Positions 24,122-31,994 of a stretch of DNA of 64,000 nt are shown here, piece after piece. The stretch's first letter is position 1, and every line of letters starts with the position of its first letter. Both the position numbers and the translations under genes were made by a program. Source of the DNA: Sphaerimonospora sp050942215 (GTDB lineage Bacteria > Actinomycetota > Actinomycetes > Streptosporangiales > Streptosporangiaceae); the NCBI RefSeq assembly GCF_050942215.1, contig NZ_CP192056.1, positions 558,001 through 622,000 on the forward strand. Direction: 5' to 3'. Under the pieces are notes generated by a model. That model saw only the letters and a list, made by a program, of their open reading frames with translations. It searched no databases and was not told where the DNA came from.

Positions 24122-24991
24122 TCAGAACGTGGAACGGTAGTGCCGGCGCAGGGCGATGCCGGCGGCGATGCCGCCCGCGACGGCCCCGGCGGTCGCGGCG
24201 ATCGGCAGCCCGATCATCGTGGCCTTGCGGCCCGTCCGGAAGTCGCGGATGTCCCAGCCGTTCTCCCTGGCGTGCTCACGCAGCTCGCTGTCCGGATTGA
24301 TCGCGTGGGGATGCCCGACCAGAGAGAGCATGGGCAGGTCGTTGGCCGAGTCGCTGTAGGCCGAGCAGCGGGACAGATCGAGCCCCTCACGGCGGGCCAG
24401 GGCTCGTACGGCCTCCGCCTTGGCCGGACCGTGCAGCAGGTCGCCGACGAGCCTGCCGGTGTAGGCGCCGCCGGAGGTCTCCGCCACCGTGCCGAGCGCC
24501 CCGGTCAGGCCGAGACGTTGCGCGATCACCCGGGCCAGTTCGACCGGGGTGGCGGTGACCAGCCACACCCGTTGCCCGGCGTCCAGGTGGCTCTGGGCGA
24601 GGGCGCGGGTGCCGGCCCAGACCCGGTCGGCCATCACCTCGTCGTAGATCTCCTCGCCCAGCCGTACGACGTCGTCGACCTTCAGGCCGGCGACGAACGC
24701 GAGCGCCATCTCCTTGGCCTTGGCGATGTGCTCCGGGTTCTCGTTGCCGCGGATCCGGAACCACGCCTGGCCGAGGGCGAACTTCGTGAGGTCCCTGGTG
24801 GTGAACAGGCCCCGCGCGGCCAGGCCGCGGGCGAAGTGGTAGATCGAGGCCCCGCGCATCATCGTGTTGTCGACGTCGAAGAAGGCGGCCGCCGTGAGGT
24901 CGGGCTCGACCGCCGGGGCCGCGACCGCCGCTGCGGCGGCCACCTCACCGGCCGTCTCCGCCGCCTCCCGCCGTCGCAATAGCCGCCTCAT
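24122..24991 (-). CDS. HAD-IB family hydrolase (SerB-like phosphatase)
   Basis: A 289-residue protein with the HAD nucleophile motif FFDVDNTMMRG, the second-motif Thr in WLVTATPVE, a Lys in GPAKAEAVRAL and the acidic motif AYSDSANDLPML. A hydrophobic C-terminal segment (GLPIAATAGAVAGGIAAGIAL) suggests membrane attachment. It belongs to the SerB/CicA-like group that dephosphorylates serine-phosphate-like or lipid substrates. It is the third gene of the bldN-rsbN-HAD minus-strand run, 63 bases after the rsbN-like gene. Confidence 0.88.
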   Translation of the reverse strand: MRRLLRRREAAETAGEVAAAAAVAAPAVEPDLTAAAFFDVDNTMMRGASIYHFARGLAARGLFTTRDLTKFALGQAWFRIRGNENPEHIAKAKEMALAFVAGLKVDDVVRLGEEIYDEVMADRVWAGTRALAQSHLDAGQRVWLVTATPVELARVIAQRLGLTGALGTVAETSGGAYTGRLVGDLLHGPAKAEAVRALARREGLDLSRCSAYSDSANDLPMLSLVGHPHAINPDSELREHARENGWDIRDFRTGRKATMIGLPIAATAGAVAGGIAAGIALRRHYRSTF

Positions 24992-25054
24992 GGCTCATCA
25001 GCTTAACCGCCGAGAGCTCGTGAGACGGGCGTGAGCGGGAGCGGCGACACCGTG

Positions 25055-25705
25055 TCATGGTCCGGAAACCGCGAATGAGTCGATATAGATCAAGTACTTC
25101 TGCACCTTGTCGCGATTTTTCCGGTCGAGCTTCGGCAGCAGCGGCTCCACCATCGTGCGCTGCTGCCGCGCGAAGCGGCGGGCCTCCCCGGGATCGTCGT
25201 GTACGACATGGCTCAGCGCGGTCTTGGTCGTGGTGTCCATGTCGTCGAGAGCCTGTGAGATGAGCCGGTGCAGTTCCGGCGCAGACTTCCGCGGCGTGGT
25301 CTCGTAGATCAGGCAGGCCGTCTCCGCCGCGCGCAGGTGCGCCGCCGCCATCTCCCGCCGCGCGAGGTCCTCGTCGTCGTACGCCAGGGACAGCAGCGTC
25401 GACTCCGCGCCTCGCTTGAGCGGATAGAGCAGGTCGCCCGGCTTCGCGTAATGAGTATGGAACCCGGTGGCGAACATGCCGGTCAGCAGCAGCGCGAAGA
25501 CGAGGACGGCGCGTGGCCCGGACCACCGGCGGGACCTGAGCCGGGCTCCTCCGGGAGCGGCCGCGGTGTTCCGGGCCTGTTCGGCGGCGTGCTCGCGGAG
25601 CAGCTCGGCGCGCAGCCGGGCGCGGAAGTCCGGGCTCGGGCCGGGAATCGCGCCGAGATCGGCGACGCGTGCCGCGACCCGGCGTGAGTTCTCCCACCAG
25701 CCCAT
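25055..25705 (-). CDS. rsbN: RsbN-like anti-sigma factor (DUF5667)
   Basis: A 216-residue protein with a cytoplasmic N-terminus, one membrane helix (about residues 58-80, in GPRAVLVFALLLTGMFATGF) and an outer region that opens with the DUF5667 signature KPGDLLYPLKRGAE. In Streptomyces, RsbN is the membrane anti-sigma factor of BldN and is encoded next to it. Here it follows bldN by about 90 bases on the same strand. I chose the ATG at 25705, with GGAGAG about 5 bases upstream; the ATG at 25720 is an alternative. Confidence 0.82.
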   Translation of the reverse strand: MGWWENSRRVAARVADLGAIPGPSPDFRARLRAELLREHAAEQARNTAAAPGGARLRSRRWSGPRAVLVFALLLTGMFATGFHTHYAKPGDLLYPLKRGAESTLLSLAYDDEDLARREMAAAHLRAAETACLIYETTPRKSAPELHRLISQALDDMDTTTKTALSHVVHDDPGEARRFARQQRTMVEPLLPKLDRKNRDKVQKYLIYIDSFAVSGP

Positions 25706-25794
25706 GCCGCTCTCCGCCATCCCCCGTTTGATCGGCCACCCGTACACATGCCCAACGAGGTGAACGCCGCTGGAGTTACGGCAGGTCGCCAGGT

Positions 25795-26424
25795 CTAATC
25801 GAGATCCTTCGGCAGGACCCGGGCCAGCGACTTGATCGCGCGGAACTGGAGCGCCTTGATCGCCCCGCTTTTCTTGCCCATGATCAACGCGGTCTCCGCG
25901 AGCGACATCCCGTGCAGGAACCGCAGGATCACGCACTCCTGCTGCTCCGCTCCGAGCTGCTTGATCGCCTGCATCACGCGCTCGTTGACCATGTTCGTGA
26001 CGACGGCGTTCTCCGGGATGTGCCGGCCGTCGAGAGGGGTGTCGAACACCTCCGCCGTGGTCACCTCGAGGCGGTTGCGGCCCGACTTGTAATGGTCGGT
26101 GACGAGGTTGCGGGCGATCGTCATCAGCCAGGCGCCGAAGTCGCGGCCCTGCCAGGTGAAGTCGGCCATGCCGCGAAGCGCGCGCAGGAAGGTCTCGCTG
26201 GTGAGATCCTCGGCGAGGGCGTGGCTCCCCACCCGGAAGTAGACGTACCGGTAGACCAGCTCCAGATATCGGTCGTAGAGCATGCCGAACGCCTCGCTGT
26301 CGCCCATCTTGGCGCGCAGCACCAGCGTCCGCATCTCGTCACGGTCGTTCTCACGCTCGCGGGTGATGCGGCGGGCGGCGGCGGCTGGTGGGGACAGCCC
26401 GGCCAACGGCCACGTGTTCGGCAT
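25795..26424 (-). CDS. bldN: ECF sigma factor BldN
   Basis: A 209-residue ECF sigma factor. Region 2 reads AFGMLYDRYLELVYRYVYFRVG and then DLTSETFLRALRGM. FGAWLMTIARNLVTDHYKS and the region 4 helix-turn-helix (LGAEQQECVILRFLHGMSLAETALIMGK) match BldN. The proposed start, ATG at 26424 with AAGGGA 6 bases upstream, gives only about 30 residues before region 2, shorter than the roughly 86-residue pro-sequence of S. coelicolor BldN. BldN directs aerial-mycelium genes such as chaplins. The upstream gene at 26522 is divergent. Confidence 0.88.
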   Translation of the reverse strand: MPNTWPLAGLSPPAAAARRITRERENDRDEMRTLVLRAKMGDSEAFGMLYDRYLELVYRYVYFRVGSHALAEDLTSETFLRALRGMADFTWQGRDFGAWLMTIARNLVTDHYKSGRNRLEVTTAEVFDTPLDGRHIPENAVVTNMVNERVMQAIKQLGAEQQECVILRFLHGMSLAETALIMGKKSGAIKALQFRAIKSLARVLPKDLD

Positions 26425-26470
26425 CCGGTATCCCTTGGGGGAAGGGGAGTCGGCGTGCTCGAACACTCTA

Positions 26471-26480
26471 CCCGTACGGG
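26471..26480. promoter_or_regulatory. Palindrome and -10-like site between bldN and the membrane-ABM gene
   Basis: CCCGTACGGG is a perfect palindrome in the 97-base divergent gap. A TAGAGT hexamer reading toward bldN lies at 26465-26470, about 41 bases before the bldN start, and could be its -10. Both assignments are tentative. Confidence 0.35.
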
Positions 26481-26521
26481 ACCGGGCACCGGCTACCGAT
26501 GGAAAGGGATTCTCCGGCAGC

Positions 26522-28174
26522 ATGGGTTCCACCATGGAACTCGTTGTCGCTCTCCTCGCGTTCGCCGGCGCCCTGCTCGCCGGGATAACGACCGGTGTGC
26601 TCGTCAACCGCCTGCGCGGTGAGCCCGTAGGCTGGCTGATCGCCTGGAGTATCACCACGGGCGCGCTGACCCTGTCACTCGGTGCGATCGCCATCGGTCA
26701 CCTCGCGGGCTTCGGCGGGCCGACCTTCCGGGCGCTCCAGATCACCGGATCGCTGCTGGCGCCGCTGTGGCTGGCGGTCGGCGTGATGCAACTGCTGGCC
26801 GAGAAGGCCTCGGCCCGGTTCGCGGGGTGGCTGATCGGCATCTCCGTGACGGTGGTCGGAGCGGTGATCATGCTACTCGACCCCCTTGCCGGGGGGTTCA
26901 CCAAGCAGTTTCCCGACGGCCCCAGGCACTGGGACATCTGGCCGGAGTGGCTGCTGCGCGGCGTCCACGGGCTCGTCATCCTGATGCTGCTGATCGCGCT
27001 GGCGATCGCCCTGCTGAGCTGGCGCGACGGCGACGACTACGACGCCGACAACATGAACGCGTCCGTCGTGCTCGCCCCGGCCGGCATGGCGCTGTCGGCC
27101 GCGCTGGAGCTCACGCTCCCCGGGATCCTGATCGTGGCGCTCATGGCCGCGACGGCCGGCGGGATCTGGTACGCCGTGGCCCGGCCGCTCGCGCCGTACG
27201 ACGACGAGGACGAGGACGACGACGGCTACGACGTCCCCGAGGGGCGGACCCGGGCCTCCCGGTCCGCCGCCTCGTCGGCGGGCCATGCGATGAGCAGCCC
27301 GCCTGGCGCTTCCGCCGGCTCCCCCGGGGGCCCCAAGGGTGCCGTCCCGCGCCGGTCCGGCCTGGGCGACCTCGTGGCGGAGTATCGCGCCGGCGAGCAG
27401 AGCGAGATCGACTACGCCGCCCGGATGCGCCACCCCCAGGAGGAAGACTTCTCCCCGAGGCAGCCCCAGGGCGACTTCCCTCCCCCACCCGGCCGACCGG
27501 ACTACGCCCCCCACCAGCCTCAGCCGGACTATGCTCCCCACCAGCCGCAGCCGGACTATGCTCCCCACCGGCTCCAGCAGGACGACTTCGGCGGCCCAGC
27601 CACCGGCCAGATCATGGTCTCGCCCGATTACGGCATGCCGGCCGGGACTCCGTCCGTACCGGATGCTCCGTCAGGCCCCGAGGTGCCGCCGATCCCCGAG
27701 GATCTCGCGGCGAATTTCGGGATCGGTTTCGGCGGGGCCTTGGCCAGGCAGCGTCCGACCGGGACACACGCGACGGGAGCGCATTCGACGGGGGCGCATT
27801 CGACGGCGCAGGCGGCCAAGCACAGCGACCGCACGGTGCGACCGGCGCCCGGGATCTATGGCCTGTTGACCGTGTTCACGCTACTGGACGGTTCGGGCGA
27901 GGCGTTCGACAAGCTGGCGGAGGAGACGATCGACGCCGTGCGGCGCAACGAGCCCGACACACTGGTCTTCATCTGCCACTCGGTCAAGTCGGCGCCGCTC
28001 CAGCGGATCGTCTACGAGCTCTACCGGGACGAGGTGGGCTACACCGAGCACCTGCGTCAGCCGCACATGGAGCGCTTCGTCAACGAACGGCAGGCGCTGG
28101 TGCTGGCGGCGAACGTCATCGAGCTCACCGTCAACGCGGCCAAGGTCATCCCCCTCCCGACCGCGCTCTTCTAG
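26522..28174 (+). CDS. Multi-pass membrane protein with C-terminal ABM-like domain
   Basis: A 550-residue protein. The N-terminal third has about seven or eight hydrophobic helices (residues about 5-230). A long Pro/Gln/Asp-rich linker follows, with three near-copies of QPDYAPHQ (about 325-355) and a GAHSTGAHST stretch. The last 110 residues (from PGIYGLLTVFTLLDG) resemble an antibiotic-biosynthesis-monooxygenase (ABM/YgiN) fold, with VYELYRDEVGYTEHLRQPHMERF as its signature. It is divergent from bldN. Its TAG stop (28172-28174) is shared with the target site of the IS element. ATG at 26534 is an alternative start. Function unknown. Confidence 0.75.
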   Translation: MGSTMELVVALLAFAGALLAGITTGVLVNRLRGEPVGWLIAWSITTGALTLSLGAIAIGHLAGFGGPTFRALQITGSLLAPLWLAVGVMQLLAEKASARFAGWLIGISVTVVGAVIMLLDPLAGGFTKQFPDGPRHWDIWPEWLLRGVHGLVILMLLIALAIALLSWRDGDDYDADNMNASVVLAPAGMALSAALELTLPGILIVALMAATAGGIWYAVARPLAPYDDEDEDDDGYDVPEGRTRASRSAASSAGHAMSSPPGASAGSPGGPKGAVPRRSGLGDLVAEYRAGEQSEIDYAARMRHPQEEDFSPRQPQGDFPPPPGRPDYAPHQPQPDYAPHQPQPDYAPHRLQQDDFGGPATGQIMVSPDYGMPAGTPSVPDAPSGPEVPPIPEDLAANFGIGFGGALARQRPTGTHATGAHSTGAHSTAQAAKHSDRTVRPAPGIYGLLTVFTLLDGSGEAFDKLAEETIDAVRRNEPDTLVFICHSVKSAPLQRIVYELYRDEVGYTEHLRQPHMERFVNERQALVLAANVIELTVNAAKVIPLPTALF

Positions 28175-28185
28175 GGTCTGTTTCA
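28174..28185 (+). repeat. IS left terminal inverted repeat
   Basis: GGGTCTGTTTCA at the left end. The first G is shared with the CTAG target and with the stop codon of the upstream gene. Confidence 0.85.
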
Positions 28186-28227
28186 TAAGTTGATCTATGC
28201 GTGATCTCTGGTCGGCATGATCGCCGT

Positions 28228-29142
28228 GTGGGTCGTGGGGATTTGACGGATGAGCAGTGGGCGGTGCTGGAGCCGTTGCTGCCTGATACGGCCGGGCGGG
28301 GACGCCCCGCCGTATGGTCGAAGCGGCAGCTCATCAACGGGGTGCGCTGGCGGGTACGTACCGGTGCGCCCTGGCGCGACATGCCCGCCGAGTACGGGCC
28401 ATGGCAGACGGTCTATGGGCTGTTCCGGCGCTGGCAGCGCGGGGGCGTCTGGGCGGCGATCCTCACCGCGTTGCAGGCCAGGGCGGACGCGGCCGGACTG
28501 ATCTGCTGGCAGGTCAATGTGGATTCCACCGTGTGCCGTGCCCATCAGCACGCGGCCGGGGCGCGCCGGGACGGCAACGCCCAAAAAGAGCCGCCCGGCG
28601 GTGATCGGCCCGAGCCTGCCGACCACGGGCTCGGCCGTTCCAGAGGCGGGTTGAGCACGAAGATCCACCTGGCCTGCGAGCAGGGCCAAAAGCCGCTGTC
28701 GATCCTGATCACGGCCGGCCAGCGGGGCGACAGCCCGCAGTTCGTCGCGGTCTTGCAGGGCATCAGGGTGCCCCGCCTGGGGCTGGGGCGGCCGCGTACC
28801 CGGCCCGAGCGGGTACGCGGCGACAAGGCCTACTCCTCGGCCGCCAACCGGGCCTACCTGCGCAGACGTGGAATCGCCGGCACCATCCCCGAGCGGGCTG
28901 ATCAGATCCGCAACCGTAAGAAGCGCGGCTCGGCCGGAGGACGGCCGCCGGCCTTCGACCCGGAGGATTACCGGGCCCGGCACGCCGTGGAATGCGGCAT
29001 CAACCGGCTCAAGCGGCACCGTGCGGTGGCCACCCGCTATGACAAGCTCGCCGTCCGGTACGAGGCCGCCGTGCACATCGCCGCGATGAACGAATGGCTG
29101 ACACCGCCGGCTGTATCACCCGAGCGCCGCCTGCCGGGGTGA
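28228..29142 (+). CDS. IS5-family DDE transposase
   Basis: A 304-residue transposase. The N-terminal DUF4096-type domain starts MGRGDLTDEQWAVLEPLLP and includes WRVRTGAPWRDMP. The DDE catalytic residues appear in NVDSTVCRAHQH (Asp), RVRGDKAYSS (Asp) and ARHAVECGINRLKRH (Glu). It is a single uninterrupted frame, unlike IS427-group elements that need frameshifting. I placed the start at GTG 28228, where the family sequence begins; an in-frame GTG at 28201 would add nine residues. Confidence 0.92.
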   Translation: MGRGDLTDEQWAVLEPLLPDTAGRGRPAVWSKRQLINGVRWRVRTGAPWRDMPAEYGPWQTVYGLFRRWQRGGVWAAILTALQARADAAGLICWQVNVDSTVCRAHQHAAGARRDGNAQKEPPGGDRPEPADHGLGRSRGGLSTKIHLACEQGQKPLSILITAGQRGDSPQFVAVLQGIRVPRLGLGRPRTRPERVRGDKAYSSAANRAYLRRRGIAGTIPERADQIRNRKKRGSAGGRPPAFDPEDYRARHAVECGINRLKRHRAVATRYDKLAVRYEAAVHIAAMNEWLTPPAVSPERRLPG

Positions 29143-29146
29143 TGCC

Positions 29147-29500
29147 ATGCTGGAAGCGCTGATCATTTTGGACTTGGACCCCGGCCTGAGGAATGCGATG
29201 TCCGCCCTGCGCTACTGCGTCGACGCTGAAAACGGTCACCACGTGGACAATCCCTCACCACAGGAGTTGGCCGAGCTCATCAGCGGCCTGAACCGGACGG
29301 ACAACACCTTCGTGACCGTCCTGCCCGACGAGGACGACCCCGGGTGGTACGCCTCGGTGTCCCGGCTAGACGCGGGCACCTACGAGGTCGAATACCGCGA
29401 TCTCGGCTGTGAGGAGCATCGGCGATCCACGCTGACCGATCGTGAGGAGATCGTACATGACCTCACTGTCTGGCTGGCCGCCCGAGGTAACCGCAGCTGA
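29147..29500 (+). CDS. Passenger gene in the IS element, possible Imm1-like protein
   Basis: A 117-residue acidic protein starting 4 bases after the transposase stop, with GGGGTG before its ATG, and ending 26 bases before the right inverted repeat. The layout SPQELAELISGLNR, then a WYASVSRLDAGTYEVEYRD strand pair and a final helix ending DLTVWLAARG resembles small alpha/beta immunity proteins of the Imm1 type, but this is a weak likeness by eye. No toxin gene is next to it. It could protect the cell from a contact toxin, or could be a transposition accessory protein. Confidence 0.55.
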   Translation: MLEALIILDLDPGLRNAMSALRYCVDAENGHHVDNPSPQELAELISGLNRTDNTFVTVLPDEDDPGWYASVSRLDAGTYEVEYRDLGCEEHRRSTLTDREEIVHDLTVWLAARGNRS

Positions 29501-29525
29501 CCAGCCAGAAGACAAATCTGAATAT

Positions 29526-29537
29526 TGAAACAGGCCC
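29526..29537 (-). repeat. IS right terminal inverted repeat
   Basis: Read on the minus strand it is GGGCCTGTTTCA, one mismatch from the left end. Confidence 0.85.
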
Positions 29538-29540
29538 TAG

Positions 29541-29563
29541 TCCGCCGGGGAGTGTCCGGCGGA
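29541..29563. terminator. Terminator displaced by the IS insertion
   Basis: TCCGCCGG (29541-29548) pairs perfectly with CCGGCGGA (29556-29563) around seven bases, and TTCGCTCCCT follows. If the IS is removed, the hairpin would begin directly after the TAG stop of the membrane-ABM gene. It also faces the convergent glutaredoxin-like gene. Confidence 0.7.
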
Positions 29564-29571
29564 TTCGCTCC

Positions 29572-29805
29572 CTAGGCCAGGGCGGCGCGGAGGCGTGCCT
29601 CGTCGATGCGCCAGTAGCCCTGCTGCACACCGTCGACGAGGACGACGGGGATCATCTCCCAGTACCTGGCGAGGTCGTCGGGAGATCGGGTGATGTCGCG
29701 CTCCTCCCAGCCCACCCCGAGATCCCCGGCCACACGTTCGACCACGGCGCGGGCGTCATCGCAGAGATGGCACCCGGGCTTCCCGAGCAACGTGATCCTC
29801 GTCAT
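29572..29805 (-). CDS. Glutaredoxin-like thiol-disulfide protein
   Basis: A 77-residue thioredoxin-fold protein of the short glutaredoxin-like family. The redox motif is KPGCHLCDDA, and IPVVLVDGVQQGYWRI supplies the cis-Pro and the following strand. It would reduce disulfides in the cytoplasm, probably using a low-molecular-weight thiol. It is convergent with the membrane-ABM gene and divergent from rex, in the position where Streptomyces also has a glutaredoxin gene. ATG at 29805; no strong ribosome site is visible. Confidence 0.85.
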   Translation of the reverse strand: MTRITLLGKPGCHLCDDARAVVERVAGDLGVGWEERDITRSPDDLARYWEMIPVVLVDGVQQGYWRIDEARLRAALA

Positions 29806-29887
29806 GTTCCCAGCTTATGGGGCTCAGAGCACGGGGCGAGTTCGCGATCGAGCTGCCCTCCTGGGACAGTGGAGACACAGGCCGACT

Positions 29888-29905
29888 TTGTGCATGCCTT
29901 CACAA
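29888..29905. promoter_or_regulatory. Rex operator (ROP) in front of rex-hemACD
   Basis: TTGTGCATGCCTTCACAA matches the Rex consensus TTGTGAANNNNTTCACAA except at one position. A -10-like TAATCT lies at 29912-29917, so the operator covers the -35 region. Rex released by high NADH would derepress its own operon. Confidence 0.88.
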
Positions 29906-29953
29906 AGGCACTAATCTGATGTCCAATCGTCCTCACCCCTGGAGCTCCGGCAC

Positions 29954-30619
29954 GTGACCCGCCGTATCCCGCAAGCACGCGACCGCGGTATCCCCGACGC
30001 CACCGTGGCGCGGCTGCCGTTGTACCTGCGCGCGCTCAACGGGCTGGCCGAGCGGGGCACGCCGACGGTCAGCTCGGAGGACCTCGCGACGGCCGCCGGG
30101 GTCAACTCTGCCAAGCTGCGCAAGGACCTGTCCCACCTCGGTTCGTACGGCACCCGCGGCGTGGGGTACGACGTCCAATATCTGATCTATCAGATCTCAC
30201 GTGAGCTTGGTCTCACCCAGGACTGGGCCGTGGCCATCGTCGGGGTGGGAAACCTCGGGCGAGCCCTCGCCAACTACGGCGGGTTCGTGTCCAGGGGTTT
30301 CAGGATCGCGGGCCTGTTCGACGCCGACCCGCAGATGGTGGGGGACCGGATAGCGGGCCTGGTCGTCGAGCACATCGACGAGCTGGAATCGGTCATCAAG
30401 AAACGTGGGGTGTCGATCGTGGTGATCGCGACGCCGGCGGGCGCGGCCCAGCAGGTGTGCGATCGGGTCATCGCGGCGGGTATCACCAGCATTCTGAACT
30501 TCGCCCCCGTCGTCCTCTCCGTGCCCGAAGGAGTGGATGTACGTAAGGTCGATTTATCGATCGAATTGCAGATCCTGGCGTTTCACGAACAGCGCAAGGC
30601 GGACGGGGTGGTCATGTGA
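29954..30619 (+). CDS. rex: Redox-sensing repressor Rex
   Basis: A 221-residue Rex. The N-terminal winged helix (about residues 15-80: RLPLYLRALNGL, then LRKDLSHLGSYGTRGVGY) binds DNA. The Rossmann domain carries AIVGVGNLGRALANY for NAD(H) and FDADPQMVG. The C-terminal helix swaps between subunits. Rex represses respiratory genes until NADH rises. GTG at 29954 has CTGGAG about 9 bases upstream. The gene leads the hem operon (26 bases to hemA), and its operator lies upstream; a second, perfect site precedes the nuo operon. Confidence 0.96.
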   Translation: MTRRIPQARDRGIPDATVARLPLYLRALNGLAERGTPTVSSEDLATAAGVNSAKLRKDLSHLGSYGTRGVGYDVQYLIYQISRELGLTQDWAVAIVGVGNLGRALANYGGFVSRGFRIAGLFDADPQMVGDRIAGLVVEHIDELESVIKKRGVSIVVIATPAGAAQQVCDRVIAAGITSILNFAPVVLSVPEGVDVRKVDLSIELQILAFHEQRKADGVVM

Positions 30620-30644
30620 GTGAGCGATCGAACGGAGCGAACTC

Positions 30645-31994
30645 GTGAGTCTCCTGGCCGTCGGACTCAGCCACCGCACCGCCCCCGTGGGGGTGCTTGA
30701 GCGCGTCACCGTCAGCGGTGACGCACTCGTCAAGCTGCTGCACGACGTGCGGCAGCACGAGAACGTGTCCGAGGCGCTCGTCGTCTCCACGTGCAACCGG
30801 GTGGAGGTCTACGCGGCCGTCGACCGCTTCCACGGCGGTGTGACGGCGGTGACGAACCTGCTCGCCGTGCACTCCGGACTGTCGACAGCGCGGCTCGCCG
30901 ATCACCTCTACGTCCACTACCAGGAGCGTGCGGTCCAGCACCTGCTCACGGTCGCCTGCGGCCTGGACTCCATGGTGATCGGCGAGGGGCAGATCCTCGG
31001 CCAGATCCGCACGGCGCTGCGGCTGGCCCAGGAGGAGGGCACCGCGGGGACCATGCTCAACGAGCTCGCCCAGCACGCGCTGCGCGTCGGCAAGCGGGCG
31101 CACGCGGAGACGAGCATCGACCGGGCCGGGGCCTCGCTGGTCGGAGTGGGCCTGAGCCTCGCCGAGCGGGTGATCGGCCCGGTCTCCGGCAGACGCGCTC
31201 TGGTCATCGGCGCGGGCTCGATGAGCTCGCTGGCCGCCGCGACCCTGTCCCGGGCCGGCGTCACCGACATCGTGATCGCCAACCGCACCTTCGAACGCGC
31301 CGTCCGGCTCGCCGAGACCGTGGGCGGGCGGGCCGTGAAGCCGGCGGCGGTCCCGGCCGAGCTGGCCGAGGCCGACCTGGTCGTCTCGTGCGTGGGGGCG
31401 GGCCACCGGTCCATCACGGTGGACATGGTCGAGGCCGCGATGCGGGGGCGGAACGACGCGTTGTTCCTGCTCGACCTGGCGCTGCCGCACGACGTGGATC
31501 CCGGTGTGCGCGCGCTGCCGGGCGTGACGCTGGTCGATCTGGAGTCGATGCAGCAGGTCGGACTCGGCTCCGCCGGATCGGCCGACGGGAGGCTGGTCCT
31601 GCCTGACGGTGCGGTCTCCGACGGGGGACGGGCCCAGGCGATCTGTGATGTCCGGCGCATCATCGCCGAGGAGGTCGAGGCCTACCTGGAGGCCGAGCGG
31701 GCGTCCGTGGTGACCCCGACGGTGATAGCGCTGCGTAACATGGCCGCAAGCGTAGTAGAGGCCGAAATGGGCCGATTGACGTCACGGTTGCCGGAGCTGG
31801 ACGGGCGGGCACGCGACGAGGTCACCCAGACCGTACGCAGGGTGGTCGACAAGCTGCTGCACGAGCCGACCGTCCGGGTCAAGAAGCTGGCGGCTTCGCC
31901 CGGCGGCGGCCACTATGCCGAGGCGCTTCGCGAGTTGTTCGACCTCGATCCCACGACTCCGGAAGCCGTTTCCAGGATGGAGACAGACGAATGA
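30645..31994 (+). CDS. hemA: Glutamyl-tRNA reductase
   Basis: A 449-residue enzyme of the C5 pathway that reduces glutamyl-tRNA(Glu) to glutamate-1-semialdehyde. The catalytic Cys is in VVSTCNRVEVYA. The signature GLDSMVIGEGQILGQIRTAL, a Rossmann domain (VIGAGSMSSLAAATL, ANRTFERAV) and a C-terminal helical dimerisation domain follow. GTG at 30645 has GGAG 7 bases upstream. The upstream gap carries a GAGCGA-type repeat. It overlaps hemC by four bases (ATGA) and is expected to be under Rex control. Confidence 0.97.
   Translation: MSLLAVGLSHRTAPVGVLERVTVSGDALVKLLHDVRQHENVSEALVVSTCNRVEVYAAVDRFHGGVTAVTNLLAVHSGLSTARLADHLYVHYQERAVQHLLTVACGLDSMVIGEGQILGQIRTALRLAQEEGTAGTMLNELAQHALRVGKRAHAETSIDRAGASLVGVGLSLAERVIGPVSGRRALVIGAGSMSSLAAATLSRAGVTDIVIANRTFERAVRLAETVGGRAVKPAAVPAELAEADLVVSCVGAGHRSITVDMVEAAMRGRNDALFLLDLALPHDVDPGVRALPGVTLVDLESMQQVGLGSAGSADGRLVLPDGAVSDGGRAQAICDVRRIIAEEVEAYLEAERASVVTPTVIALRNMAASVVEAEMGRLTSRLPELDGRARDEVTQTVRRVVDKLLHEPTVRVKKLAASPGGGHYAEALRELFDLDPTTPEAVSRMETDE

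Larger units (their letters stand above)
28175..29536 (+). mobile_element. IS5-family insertion sequence with a passenger gene
   Basis: The element is bounded by inverted repeats GGGTCTGTTTCA (28174-28185) and the complement of GGGCCTGTTTCA (29526-29537), identical at 11 of 12 positions. CTAG at 28171-28174 and 29537-29540 is the likely target duplication (a TA duplication cannot be excluded). Length is about 1.36 kb. It holds a transposase (28228-29142) and a second gene (29147-29500). Both frames and both ends look intact, so the insertion is probably recent. Confidence 0.88.

Noticed and set aside
26425..26694. Upstream extension of bldN by 90 codons to an ATG at 26694
   Set aside because: It would overlap the divergent membrane gene and its translation lacks any BldN pro-sequence likeness; ATG 26424 has a good ribosome site.
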